Notes: generated from the sequence alone by a model not told the origin. Numbered from the stretch's first letter, positions 45,560 to 54,542 are shown. The stretch is 64,000 nt of DNA from Verrucomicrobiota bacterium (GCA_016235595.1 JACRJX010000015.1:370669-434668); one strand, 5' to 3'. Translations and numbers: made by a program.

Positions 45560-45916
45560 CTATTTTGATGAAGCGCCGGTCTGTTTGCCCTTCGCGCTCC
45601 GAATTCGCACGTTGCTTTTGCGTTTGCTGACGAGACGACCCTTCCGCCGCTTGATCACTGCCTCCAATTCTTTGCGGACCTTCAACAGCGCCGCGAGGGG
45701 TGTGTGGTCGCGGCCGCACGCAAAAATATCCCGTCCCGGCACAGCCAAGCGCATGCAGGTCCAAAAAGCGGGCGCGACGTCCGCTTGGTATTCCACCAAC
45801 ACATGGGCATCTGTGATGGGAAGGTCTTTCTTGAGTTGTTTGACTTGTTCCTCAATGAAACTGTGAAGGTCTCTCCTCCGATCATTGATACCGCGGATTT
45901 TAATCTCGATATTCAT
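45560..45916 (-). CDS. HPF/RaiA-like ribosome-associated protein
   Basis: 118 residues. The start MNIEIKIRGIN and HVLVEYQADVAPAFWTCMR, then ELEAVIKRRKGR, resemble the S30AE beta-alpha-beta-beta-beta-alpha fold that binds 30S subunits and promotes ribosome hibernation. The tail is very basic (RLVSKRKSNVRIRSAKGKQ). No long-HPF C-terminal domain. The two neighbouring genes are also stress-like. Convergent with the stress protein gene across 177 bp in which I see nothing definite. Confidence 0.65.
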   Translation of the reverse strand: MNIEIKIRGINDRRRDLHSFIEEQVKQLKKDLPITDAHVLVEYQADVAPAFWTCMRLAVPGRDIFACGRDHTPLAALLKVRKELEAVIKRRKGRLVSKRKSNVRIRSAKGKQTGASSK

Positions 45917-45984
45917 GGTTCTTCAGCATGGGTTTCAGCAGGAATGCTATCGTGACGGCCACTTCGTTATTTGGAAATCCGATG

Positions 45985-46407
45985 TCATGAAGACTTCCGT
46001 GTCGTCGCAGCTGTGTCCTGTGTTTTATGCACCCCTGCTGCGTTTGGCTTCCCGAAATCCTCGCGGGGAAGCAACCATGCCAACAAACCCAAGGTCACAA
46101 AAAGCATGATGGTGATCAGAATCGTCAGGATGAGACTCCCCGGCTCGCCGCTGCTCGATGGCATCCATCGGGTGACCGTCTGTGACAAAAGCACGAAGTT
46201 AATCACGCCCAGCGTCAGGCCCGGTCCTAAATGGCGGCGGGAGCCGAACAGACCCCGAACTCCCCAAACCAGGCAGAGCACACCAGCCACGCCGCCAAAA
46301 AGAAGGGCTTGGGAGGCGGTCTCTCGCTCGACCCATAGAGGAACGGCGCTCACGACAATCAGGAGTCCTGCATAAACGATGAGAGCAACAAACATTTTCG
46401 TATTCAT
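45985..46407 (-). CDS. Small four-helix membrane protein
   Basis: 140 residues with four hydrophobic segments (about residues 5-22, 33-55, 62-80 and 92-112) and a polar C-terminal tail. The Gly-rich short helices recall TMEM14/UPF0136-type proteins, but I do not recognise it with confidence. It lies on the same strand as, and 68 bp upstream of, the HPF-like gene. Copy A of the structured repeat begins 73 bp upstream of its start. Confidence 0.5.
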   Translation of the reverse strand: MNTKMFVALIVYAGLLIVVSAVPLWVERETASQALLFGGVAGVLCLVWGVRGLFGSRRHLGPGLTLGVINFVLLSQTVTRWMPSSSGEPGSLILTILITIMLFVTLGLLAWLLPREDFGKPNAAGVHKTQDTAATTRKSS

Positions 46408-46480
46408 GGTGAGAGAACCGCGATTTGCGCTGATGAATCAGAATGCGGCCCGGTCATCGTCCACAGGCGCGACGCGACGC

Positions 46481-46724
46481 TTAACGCTGAATGAGAGGGA
46501 GACAGGATAGAGTCTCCGTGAAGCTCTGGCTTTCCCAAACATGATCGCCGCATCCGATGCTTCATTGCATACCCTGCAATTACATTCATCGGATGGCGGC
46601 CCGACCATCCAGAGCCTTCGAGGCCGACATGACCTCGAACCCTTTTATCGTTGGAGAACAGGCTGTCCCCAACACCATCTCAATTAACGAGTGGAACGGT
46701 TTGTGTCAAGCATGGCTCTCGCTT
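46481..46724. repeat. Structured interspersed repeat, copy A
   Basis: Direct-repeat partner of 47472-47719. The core 46541-46668 (128 bp) differs from copy B at a single base (position about 46612). Flanks are similar but diverged. It contains nested inverted repeats: GCCG plus CATCCGATG pairs with CATCGGATG plus CGGC around an inner TTGCA/TGCAA; TTCGAGG pairs with CCTCGAA; GTTGG pairs with CCAAC. No convincing protein is encoded. It sits just upstream of the membrane protein gene and downstream of exbD. Confidence 0.85.
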
Positions 46725-46806
46725 GAGCAGCAAACGCGACACACACATGGCAACGATGGATTGTTGGTGGTTTCTCTTCTCAAGCCTCGACCTTCTGGAG
46801 CATTCG

Positions 46807-47223
46807 CTAACGCGACTGACCTTCACTCAGCGCCACGATACCCACATGGCTGATGCCGGCGCTTTTAAGCACGTCCACCACCTGCACAAATTTCTCGAAC
46901 TGCTGCTGTTTGTCCACCCGGATGAGCACGGCCACGTCCTGGTCTTCGTTGTGCAGCGCGTTCATGGACACCCGCAGCGTGTCGAGGTCCACCGGTGAGC
47001 GGTCAATGTAAATCTGGCCCGTCTTATCAATGCTCACCGTGCGGCCGGGCGTAGGCTTCTGCTGCTGCGCCTTGGCAGCTTTGGCGAGGTTCACACCGAT
47101 GGACTGCTCGAACAGCGGCGTCGTAATGATGAAGATGATCAGAAGCACGAACGCCAGGTCCAACAGCGGCGTGATGTTGATATCCGCCAGCACCGACAGA
47201 TGACGTTGGGAATAACGGCGCAT
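46807..47223 (-). CDS. exbD: ExbD/TolR-type biopolymer transport protein
   Basis: 138 residues from ATG 47223, with GAGG about six bases upstream. One membrane helix (LLDLAFVLLIIFIITTPLF) contains the aspartate that lines the proton path. The periplasmic domain has VSIDKTGQIYIDRSPVDLD and VLIRVDKQQQFEKFVQVVDVL, typical of TolR/ExbD. With an ExbB/TolQ partner it uses proton flow to energise TonB or Tol systems. The upstream exbB is truncated, seven bases away, so the local pair cannot form unless an intact ExbB is elsewhere. Confidence 0.9.
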   Translation of the reverse strand: MRRYSQRHLSVLADINITPLLDLAFVLLIIFIITTPLFEQSIGVNLAKAAKAQQQKPTPGRTVSIDKTGQIYIDRSPVDLDTLRVSMNALHNEDQDVAVLIRVDKQQQFEKFVQVVDVLKSAGISHVGIVALSEGQSR

Positions 47224-47230
47224 GGCAACC

Positions 47231-47471
47231 TCATTCCCACACAAACTCGCGTTCCAACGCGGTGGCCAGTTTGTTCGTGAAATTGTCCACCTCCACCGTC
47301 ATCCCGCGGATGCTGTGGACCAGCCAGCTGCAAGCGAATATCGAGGGAATGGCCACGAGCAGGCCTGTCACCGTTACAATGAGCGCGCCGCTTGACGCCG
47401 TGCCCTCGCTGTTGTGGTGCCCGCAGCACCCAAGTAGACCAGCCATCAAACTGACTGAGGCAAGGCAGAAC
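47231..47471 (-). pseudogene. exbB: Truncated ExbB/TolQ/MotA proton channel (C-terminal remnant)
   Basis: The frame ends GALIVTVTGLLVAIPSIF, then LVHSIRGMTVEVDNF and LATALEREFVWE, which match the last membrane helix and C-terminus of ExbB/TolQ proteins. About 80 residues remain of the usual 200-250; the first two helices and the cytoplasmic part are missing. Toward the 5' side the frame runs into repeat copy B at 47472, so the open frame continues to 47602 only through repeat sequence. Truncation by recombination or insertion at the repeat boundary is the simplest reading. Confidence 0.65.
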
Positions 47472-47719
47472 TTCACGCTGAATGTGAGAGAGACAGGAGG
47501 AGCGTGTTTCCGCAGAGAGTTGACTTTCTCAACCATGATCGCCGCATCCGATGCTTCATTGCATACCCTGCAATTACATTCATCGGATGGCGGCCCGACC
47601 ATCCAAAGCCTTCGAGGCCGACATGACCTCGAACCCTTTTATCGTTGGAGAACAGGCTGTCCGCCAACGACATTTCAACTAACGGATGGAACGGTTTGCG
47701 TCAAGCGTGGTTTTCGCTT
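47472..47719. repeat. Structured interspersed repeat, copy B
   Basis: Same orientation as copy A, 991-995 bp away. Core 47535-47662. Hairpin 1: 47541-47553 pairs with 47581-47594 (13 bp with one bulged G at 47590) and encloses a second stem TTGCA/TGCAA (47559-47563/47569-47573). Hairpin 2: GGATGG (47585-47590) with CCATCC (47599-47604), which competes with hairpin 1. Hairpin 3: 47611-47617 with 47627-47633. Hairpin 4: CGTTGG (47643-47648) with CCAACG (47664-47669). One end abuts the exbB remnant, the other a second gene remnant. Confidence 0.85.
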
Positions 47720-47733
47720 GTGCAAGCCGCTTC

Positions 47734-47895
47734 TCATCTCCCAAGCGCACCGGTCAACTCATTCAGATTATCCACCACGTCGAGCACGTTCTGTAGCGAG
47801 GGCGGGTTGCTGAAGGTGGACGTGCCCAGTAGTTGCACCCTGTTCGTGTTGTCGCTCGTGCCGCCGATGACGAAACTGACGCCGTCGGCGCGAAA
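47734..47895 (-). pseudogene. C-terminal remnant of unidentified gene
   Basis: On the minus strand a frame reads FRADGVSFVIGGTSDNTN, then VQLLGTSTFSNPPSLQNVLD and VVDNLNELTGALGR, ending in TGA at 47734. It looks like real protein (even composition, amphipathic segments) but has no start codon or ribosome binding site; upstream is a repetitive TTGGAGTGATGGAG-type sequence. I do not recognise the family. Probably the tail of a gene lost by the same rearrangement as exbB. The 82 bases from 47896 to the antiporter stop hold no gene. Confidence 0.4.
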
Positions 47896-47977
47896 AGTTG
47901 TGGAGTGTTGGAGTGATGGAGCAGGAGGGGGTAAACGTTCAAGGATTACTCCAGCGCTTCACTGTTCCGTTGGATGA

Positions 47978-49285
47978 TCACCGGAACCAAATCCACCACA
48001 CGACGGCATACACCGGCAGCAGGATGGGCACGACGTAGCGAAAGACGTAGCCGAAGAAACTCGGCGTCTTCGCTGCGGCGTGATCGGCAATGCTCTTGAC
48101 CATGAAGTTGGGGCCGTTGCCGATGTAGGTGCAGGCGCCAAAGAAGACCGACGCGACACTGATGGCGACGAGGTAAAGGTGATTGGCGGCGACGAGTTGG
48201 GCCGGCGTGGTGACGCCGCTGTCGCCGAAGAGACCGATGGCTGCGGAGAGAAAACAGAGGTAGGTCGGCGCGTTGTCGAGGACGCCGGAGAGCATGCCGG
48301 TGCCCCAATAGAATTGGCCGGCGGTTTGGATGCCGACCTGGCGCGCGTTCAACTCAAGCCAGTCCAGTGCCGGCACCATCGTTGCGAAGATACCGACGAA
48401 GAGGAACGCCACTTCCTTCAGCGGGGCGAAGTTGAAGTCGTTGGCCTCATGCACTGGCTTCTTCGTTGTAAAATACGAGCCGACCGCCGCTATCACCATC
48501 AGCGCCTCGCGCAGGAACGGCGGTTGCTGAATGAAAACTGCCACGAGGATCAGCAGCAGGAAGAAGACGTTGTGCATTCCATCGAAACGCCATTCCTCGC
48601 GGGCGGTTTCCTTGGCGCGCACCGCCCGTGGGGCGCGCAGGAAGTTGCGGTAGTCAATCACCCAAAACACAGCGAGCAGCGTGCCAACCGCGAATGCCCA
48701 CATGGGCCAGCATTTCTCCGCGACCCAGAAAAACGGCACGCCGCGCAGGTAGCCAAGGAACAACGGCGGATCGCCGAGCGGCGTCAGGCATCCGCCGACG
48801 TTGCTGACGATGAAGATGAAAAAGACGATGTGGTAGGTCGTGAGCCGGTATTTGTTGGTGCGCAGGAACGGCCGGATGAGCAGCATCGAGGCGCCGGTGG
48901 TGCCCAGCACGTTGGCCAACAGCGCGCCGGCAAGCAGATAAAGGACATTGGCCATCGGCGTGGACTCGCCGCGAACGTTGATGTGGATGCCGCCACTGAC
49001 GATGAAGAGCGAGCCGATGAGAGCGATGAAACTGACGTATTCTTGGAGCGAATGCAGCATGCGCACGCCGTTGTGCAGACCGAAGACGTAGTAGCCAGCC
49101 GTGAGCGCGCCGAGGGCGACGGCGACCCACGGGTAGCGGCGGTGCCACCAATGCGGCGCGATGAATGGCATCAACGCGATGCTCAGAAGCAGCGCCACAA
49201 ACGGCGCGATCCAGAGCGGATTGGGTTGGACAATATGCACAGTCTCCACGTGCCGTATCTTCGACAACGACGGCGCGATGGTCAA
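47978..49285 (-). CDS. NhaD/CitMHS-type sodium:proton antiporter
   Basis: 435 residues with about eleven membrane helices. LWIAPFVALLLSIALMPF, VNVRGEST-like VRGESTPMANV, NVLGTTGASMLLIRPF, SNVGGCLTPLGDPPLF and YIGNGPNFMVKSIA are typical of the putative Na+/H+ antiporter group related to NhaD and citrate carriers; SNVGG and GNGPN mark the two half-repeats. It likely keeps pH and Na+ balance across the inner membrane. The start is a TTG; shorter GTG starts near 49249 are possible. Convergent side is the repeat region, divergent side the M60 peptidase gene. Confidence 0.88.
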   Translation of the reverse strand: MTIAPSLSKIRHVETVHIVQPNPLWIAPFVALLLSIALMPFIAPHWWHRRYPWVAVALGALTAGYYVFGLHNGVRMLHSLQEYVSFIALIGSLFIVSGGIHINVRGESTPMANVLYLLAGALLANVLGTTGASMLLIRPFLRTNKYRLTTYHIVFFIFIVSNVGGCLTPLGDPPLFLGYLRGVPFFWVAEKCWPMWAFAVGTLLAVFWVIDYRNFLRAPRAVRAKETAREEWRFDGMHNVFFLLLILVAVFIQQPPFLREALMVIAAVGSYFTTKKPVHEANDFNFAPLKEVAFLFVGIFATMVPALDWLELNARQVGIQTAGQFYWGTGMLSGVLDNAPTYLCFLSAAIGLFGDSGVTTPAQLVAANHLYLVAISVASVFFGACTYIGNGPNFMVKSIADHAAAKTPSFFGYVFRYVVPILLPVYAVVWWIWFR

Positions 49286-49423
49286 AGCATTTTGACGACG
49301 GGTTGGAGAGTGTAGAGGGCGTCTTCCGAACGGGCCTCATATTCGAGTGGTGCAGGCAAGACGTCTGCGCTCGCGGGAAGCAACGTTGACGCAAAGGTTT
49401 TGCTGAGGCATGTTCGCCGCGTC

Positions 49424-51682
49424 ATGCGAACGATATTGTTTCTGACGGCGACGGTGTTGTTTTCGCTCACCTCCTTGCAAGCGGACGCAGCGGCAACAAG
49501 TGTTCCGTCCGTTCCGGCAAAGACGAGCACGCTGAAAGCGGACCTTGCTGAGCTGCTCGACGGAGTGCGTGAAATCGCCGCGCCAGGCGCTCCAGGAACA
49601 TTGTGCGTTTTTGGTGACGCGGCCTTCCCGGTGGTGGCCGGCAGCACGGGACGAGAGTCGTCGGGGGCAGTGGTGGGAGCAGCGCGGTTTGGCAACGGTC
49701 GCGTAGTGGCGTTCAGTCACGACGGCTATCTCGGCGTGAATGCGCTGGGGGAGGCTGATACTGGGGCGCTGATGGCCAATGCCGTGCGCTGGGCCGCAGC
49801 CGGGCGCGCGCCGGCCGCGGGGACGAAGCTTCATGTCGGGCTTTACCGCAAGAATGGTCTCGTTGAGTTTTTCGACAAGCGGGGTTTCAAGGCGGCCGAC
49901 GCGGACCTCCATCGGCTGAACTCGGTCCATGTGCTCGTGTCCAGCGCGCATAGTTTCTCCGACAACGACGTGGAGACGGTGACGAAGTTCGTGGCGGGCG
50001 GTGGTGGGTTGATTACCGGTTCGTGCGGATGGGGATGGGCGCAGTTGAATCCGGGGAAGGATTTGAAGACGGATTATCCTGGCAACAGACTGCTCATGCC
50101 GATGGGCATGGTGTGGGGGGATGGCACGACAGCGCGCACGAGTTCGCGTGGTTTTACGGTGGGCGACCGGCCGCCGACGACACTGCATGCAGGATTGGCG
50201 TTGCACTACACGCTCGAACACATGGCCGGCCGGTTCCGGCTCAACGCCCATGACGTGGAACAAGCCTCGGCGACGATCACCGCCGCCGCGCGCGCGTTGC
50301 CGCCCAATGACACGACATTCCTGCCAAAGCTCGCGAGGCTGGCCAGCAACGACAAGGCCGTAACAGTTCCGACGCCGAAGACACCGATTCTCAAGAGCGA
50401 CCTTGGGCCGCGGTTGGCGGCGACGTTTCAGGCCATGGCAGCGAAGATCCTGCCACCAGAGCAGGTGAAGGCGCATCCTGCCGCCAAGGTCTTCCCAGGC
50501 GAGGCCCCGCCGAACACGCCGCGCGTGGCGTGTTCGTTGACGCTCGACACAACAGTTCCCGCGTGGCACAGCACCGGCCTCTATGCGCCAGCCGGCGGAG
50601 TGGTGACGGTGGAGATTCCGGAGTCTGCGGCGGGCAAGAAGCTCTGGCTGCGGATCGGTTCACACAGCGACAACCTTTGGAACCTCGACAAGTGGGAACG
50701 ATTCCCGGAGATCTCGATGCGCGTTCATCTCGCCAAGCCATCCACGAAAGTGGCGAGCACATTCGGTGGATTGATCTACGTCGAAGTGCCGGACAAATGC
50801 GATCTCGGTGGTGTGACCGTCAAGATCAACGGTGCCGTCGCCGCGCCGTATTTCGTGCTCGGCAAGACGAAGCCGATGGATTGGAAAGACCGCCTCCGCA
50901 AGGAACCGGCGCCATGGGCGGAATTGCAGTGCTCGAAGGTCATCGTGACGGTGCCCTCATCGTTCGTGCGCACGCTCGACGACCCGGAGGCGTTGATGAA
51001 AGTGTGGGAGCGGATCGTGGAACTGGAGGACGAACTGGCCGGCACCACCACCGAGCGTCGCCGGCCGGAACGCGTGGTGTGTGACCAGCAGATTTCCGCG
51101 GGCTACATGCATTCTGGCTATCCGATCATGGCGTGGATGGATCAGCCGAAGAATTTCACCAGCAAAGAAGCGCTACTGAAAGGCAACTGGGGCATTTTTC
51201 ATGAGTTGGGCCACAATCACCAAAGTGGCCACTGGACTTTCGACGGCACCGGCGAGGTGACGTGCAACGTCTTCACGATGTTTGTTTTCGACAAACTCTG
51301 CGGCGTGTCTCCGGCCAAGGGGCGTGTGAACCTCGACGAAGTTGCCAAGAATTACGCCAAGCACATGGCCAACAGCAAGAGTTTCGATTTCTGGAAGAAG
51401 GAGCCGTTCCTTGCCCTCTCGATGTATGTGCAGTTGCAGGACGCTTTCGGCTGGGATGCTTACAAGAAGGTCTTTGCGGAGTATCGCGCCGCGCCAAAAG
51501 GGGAATTGCCGAAGAACGACGACGAAAAGCGCGACCAGTGGATGGTGAGGTTCTCGAAAGTCGTCGGCAAGAACCTTGGCCCGTTCTTTCAGGCGTGGGG
51601 CGTGCCGGTTTCGCAAAGTGCGCTGGCTGAGATCGCGGCACTGCCGGCGTGGATGCCGGCCGGTTTTCCACCTCGACGATAA
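49424..51682 (+). CDS. Secreted M60-family metallopeptidase
   Basis: About 752 residues after a signal peptide (MRTILFLTATVLFSLTSLQA). The first 300 residues include a GATase1-like domain, with ARFGNGRVVAFSHDGYLG and GGGGLITGSCGWG. The middle has a beta-sandwich (about 330-500). The peptidase domain has the zinc motif HELGHNHQSG at about residue 593, with the following glutamate in TGEVTCNVF, as in enhancin/M60 enzymes that cut mucin-like glycoproteins. Start ATG 49424 is chosen for the signal peptide; a TTG at 49400 is in frame. First of four rightward genes. Confidence 0.85.
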   Translation: MRTILFLTATVLFSLTSLQADAAATSVPSVPAKTSTLKADLAELLDGVREIAAPGAPGTLCVFGDAAFPVVAGSTGRESSGAVVGAARFGNGRVVAFSHDGYLGVNALGEADTGALMANAVRWAAAGRAPAAGTKLHVGLYRKNGLVEFFDKRGFKAADADLHRLNSVHVLVSSAHSFSDNDVETVTKFVAGGGGLITGSCGWGWAQLNPGKDLKTDYPGNRLLMPMGMVWGDGTTARTSSRGFTVGDRPPTTLHAGLALHYTLEHMAGRFRLNAHDVEQASATITAAARALPPNDTTFLPKLARLASNDKAVTVPTPKTPILKSDLGPRLAATFQAMAAKILPPEQVKAHPAAKVFPGEAPPNTPRVACSLTLDTTVPAWHSTGLYAPAGGVVTVEIPESAAGKKLWLRIGSHSDNLWNLDKWERFPEISMRVHLAKPSTKVASTFGGLIYVEVPDKCDLGGVTVKINGAVAAPYFVLGKTKPMDWKDRLRKEPAPWAELQCSKVIVTVPSSFVRTLDDPEALMKVWERIVELEDELAGTTTERRRPERVVCDQQISAGYMHSGYPIMAWMDQPKNFTSKEALLKGNWGIFHELGHNHQSGHWTFDGTGEVTCNVFTMFVFDKLCGVSPAKGRVNLDEVAKNYAKHMANSKSFDFWKKEPFLALSMYVQLQDAFGWDAYKKVFAEYRAAPKGELPKNDDEKRDQWMVRFSKVVGKNLGPFFQAWGVPVSQSALAEIAALPAWMPAGFPPRR

Positions 51683-51704
51683 GGGTGGACGAAAGAGACA
51701 CGAC

Positions 51705-53195
51705 ATGCACGAGAATCGGAATTGGCTGAAGCAAGCATCCGGTTGCTTATGGATGTCGTGTGTTTTGTGGGCGCAGATCCTTTCCCTACAGGCCGCTGCT
51801 CCGGATTATTTTCAGATTCAGGTTGTTGACGCCGACACCGGCCGCGGCGTGCCGCTGGTGGAGTTGGAGACTGTCAATCACCTGCGTTTCATCACCGATA
51901 GCGCCGGACGCGTCGCCTTCGGCGAGCCGGGACTTGCGGGACAGACGGTTTTCTTCTACGTCCGCAGCCACGGTTACGAGTTTCCCAAAGACGGCTTCGG
52001 TTTCGCGGGCACGCGCCTGACGATCGAGCCGGGCGGCAAGGCTGTCATCAAGATCAAGCGGCTCAACATTGCCGAACGGCTTTACCGCGTCACCGGCGAG
52101 GGCATCTACCGCGACAGCGTGCTGCTTGGAGAGAAGACACCGCTGGCCGAACCGCTCGGCAGCGGGCAGGTCGCGGGCCAGGATTCTGTGCTGGCGGTGC
52201 CGTATCGCGGGAAGCTGTTCTGGTTTTGGGGCGACACAAATCGGCTGAAATATCCGCTAGGCCATTTTTGGGTGTCAGGCGCGACAAGCGAACTGCCGGG
52301 CAAGGGCGGACTTGATCCGGGCGATGGCGTGAACCTGCGCTACTTCGTGGACGCAGACGGCTTTAGCCGGCCGATGGCGCGCCTTGGCGTGAAGAGTGGA
52401 CCGGTGTGGCTGGATGGTCTTCTGACAGTGAAAGACGAGGCCGGCCGCGAAAGGCTCGTCGCACACTACGCGCACATGAAGTCGCTCGGCGAGATGCTCG
52501 ACCACGGTCTGGCGATTTTCAACGACGAGAAAGCCGAGTTCGAGAAAGTGGCCGAGTTCCAGCTCGGTGACCGTGTGCGATGTCCGCATGGGCATCCGAA
52601 CCGCAGGCGTGACGCGAGCGGTGACTGGTTCTACTTCGGCAATCCATTTCCTGTGGCGCGCGTGAGGACGGATTTGAAGCAGCTCAGCGATCCGGCCTGC
52701 TACGAGGTTTGGACCCAAGACGGTTGGAAGAGAGAAGCGAAACCACTCGACGCCGCCGAGGAACGAAAACTCATCAAGACCGGCAAATGGAAGCAAGACC
52801 AGGCGCGTTTCCAGCCGGTGGACGTGGACAGCGGCAAGCCGCTGGTGATGCACTATGGCTCGGTGTGTTGGAACGACTTTCGCAATCGATGGATCATGAT
52901 TGCGGTCGCTCAAGGCGGCGGGTCATCATTCCTCGGCGAGGTCTATTACGCGGAAGCGCCGGAACTGACCGGCCCATGGTTGCGAGCGAAGAAGATTCTC
53001 ACGCACAGTCAGTACACCTTCTACAATCCGGTCCAGCACCCATTCTTCGATCAATCAGGCGGGCGTGTCATCTATTTCGAGGGCACCTATGCCGAGACGT
53101 TCTCAGGCAATCCGGTCGCGACGCCGCGCTACGACTACAACCAGATCATGTATCGGCTCGATTTGGCCGACCCGCGGCTGAAACCGGCGCAATGA
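51705..53195 (+). CDS. Secreted beta-propeller protein of the DUF4185/GH43-like type
   Basis: 496 residues with a signal peptide. Residues 30-120 form a small carboxypeptidase-regulatory-like beta domain (FQIQVVDADTGRGVPLVEL). The rest resembles a five-bladed propeller: FWFWGDTNRLKYP, then DWFYFGNPFPVARV, SVCWNDFRNRWIMI and YNPVQHPFFDQSGG. Acidic residues in these motifs are candidate catalytic groups, but I cannot assign a substrate. Begins 22 bp after the M60 gene at ATG 51705; the longer in-frame extension overlaps it and is rejected. Confidence 0.6.
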   Translation: MHENRNWLKQASGCLWMSCVLWAQILSLQAAAPDYFQIQVVDADTGRGVPLVELETVNHLRFITDSAGRVAFGEPGLAGQTVFFYVRSHGYEFPKDGFGFAGTRLTIEPGGKAVIKIKRLNIAERLYRVTGEGIYRDSVLLGEKTPLAEPLGSGQVAGQDSVLAVPYRGKLFWFWGDTNRLKYPLGHFWVSGATSELPGKGGLDPGDGVNLRYFVDADGFSRPMARLGVKSGPVWLDGLLTVKDEAGRERLVAHYAHMKSLGEMLDHGLAIFNDEKAEFEKVAEFQLGDRVRCPHGHPNRRRDASGDWFYFGNPFPVARVRTDLKQLSDPACYEVWTQDGWKREAKPLDAAEERKLIKTGKWKQDQARFQPVDVDSGKPLVMHYGSVCWNDFRNRWIMIAVAQGGGSSFLGEVYYAEAPELTGPWLRAKKILTHSQYTFYNPVQHPFFDQSGGRVIYFEGTYAETFSGNPVATPRYDYNQIMYRLDLADPRLKPAQ

Positions 53196-53273
53196 TTTCG
53201 CTGGAAGCGCGAGCTGTTGTCGCATTAAATGCGGACCGTTGCGTTCAAACCGTTGAATGAAATATCAGGAACC

Positions 53274-54542
53274 ATGAAGAAGACCATCACTCGTTTCGTC
53301 GCCGTCAGTTCATTGCTCGCATTGTCATTTGCCTTCCGTGAAGCAGCCGCCAACGACTGGCCGCAGTGGCGCGGACCGGATCGCACGGACATTAGCAAGG
53401 AGACTGGCGTGCTCAAACAGTGGCCGGAGGGCGGGCCAAAGCAGGTGTGGCTCAACAAGGACGGTGGTCTTGGCTACGGCGGCTTCTCCATCGTGGGTGG
53501 CAAGCTTTTCACAATGGGCGCGCGAGGTGAAACGGAGTTTCTTATTGCGCTCGATGCCAATACCGGCAATCAACTCTGGTGCGCCGAGATTGGGGAGCTC
53601 TATAAAAACAACTGGGGCGACGGCCCGCGTGGCACGCCGACAGTGGATGGCGATCGCGTCTATGCGATGGGCGGGCAGGGTACGCTGGTATGCTGCGACG
53701 CTGCCGGCGGCAAGTTGATTTGGAAAAAGACGATGCAGGAACTGGGTGGCAAAGTGGCACAATGGGGCTACACCGAGTCTCCGCTCGTAGACGGCAAGCT
53801 GGTGGTTTGCACACCGGGCGGCTCGCAGGGCGCAATTGCGGCGCTCGACAAGATGACTGGCGCGGTTGTTTGGCAGTCGAAAGAGTTCACTGATCCCGCG
53901 CAGTATTCGTCCATCATCGCGATCAACCACAACGGCACGCGGCAATACATCCAGTTGACGATGCAGAGCGTGGCGGGTGTCGCAGCGGCCGATGGCAAGT
54001 TGCTCTGGCGCTCCGAGTGGCCGGGCAAGGTTGCGGTCATCCCGACACCCATCTTCCATGACGGTTGTGTGTATGTGACCTCTGGATACAAGGCCGGCTG
54101 CAAGCTGATAAAGGTCGCTGCCGGCAATCAGGTCAGCGATGTCTATGCCAACTCCGAGATGGCAAACCACCACGGTGGTGTGGTGCTGGTGGGTGACCAT
54201 CTCTACGGCTACTCCGATGGCGCAGGTTGGGTTTGCCAGGAGTTCAAGACCGGCAAGCAGATTTGGGTCGAGAAGCAAGCGCTCGGCAAGGGCTCAGTTG
54301 GTTGTTGCACGGAAGGGCTGCTGTATTGCCTGGAAGAGAGCAACGGCAAGAAGCCCGCCTCGGTCGTGCTGATCGAGGCGTCGCCGAAAGGTTGGAAGGA
54401 ACACGGTCGCTTTACACTTGAGCCGCAGACGACGCAGCGCAAGAAGAGCGGCAGAATCTGGACGCACCCCGTCGTTGCCAACGGCAGGCTCTACCTCCGC
54501 GATCAGGAGTTGATCTTCTGCTTCGATGTGAAGGCGAAGTAA
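53274..54542 (+). CDS. Secreted PQQ-like beta-propeller protein
   Basis: 422 residues with a signal peptide. Opens with NDWPQWRGPDRTDISKET, the characteristic first strand of Verrucomicrobiota/Planctomycetota PQQ-repeat proteins, then repeats such as LIALDANTGNQLW, VCCDAAGGKLIWKK, AALDKMTGAVVW, AAADGKLLWRSEW and CQEFKTGKQIWVEK. Each is a blade of an eight-bladed propeller like BamB or quinoprotein dehydrogenases. No clear PQQ ligands, so a binding or scaffold role is as likely as redox catalysis. AGGA lies about six bases before ATG 53274. Confidence 0.8.
   Translation: MKKTITRFVAVSSLLALSFAFREAAANDWPQWRGPDRTDISKETGVLKQWPEGGPKQVWLNKDGGLGYGGFSIVGGKLFTMGARGETEFLIALDANTGNQLWCAEIGELYKNNWGDGPRGTPTVDGDRVYAMGGQGTLVCCDAAGGKLIWKKTMQELGGKVAQWGYTESPLVDGKLVVCTPGGSQGAIAALDKMTGAVVWQSKEFTDPAQYSSIIAINHNGTRQYIQLTMQSVAGVAAADGKLLWRSEWPGKVAVIPTPIFHDGCVYVTSGYKAGCKLIKVAAGNQVSDVYANSEMANHHGGVVLVGDHLYGYSDGAGWVCQEFKTGKQIWVEKQALGKGSVGCCTEGLLYCLEESNGKKPASVVLIEASPKGWKEHGRFTLEPQTTQRKKSGRIWTHPVVANGRLYLRDQELIFCFDVKAK

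Noticed and set aside
46481..47719. Integron cassette array with attC sites
   Set aside because: The repeats have hairpins with a bulge, and GTTARTT occurs near one end, but the RYYYAAC/GTTRRRY core pair is not properly matched and no integrase is seen. Kept only as an alternative to test.
49337..50569. 410-codon frame antisense to the M60 peptidase gene
   Set aside because: Arginine-rich, no domain, no ribosome binding site; the peptidase is clear on the plus strand.
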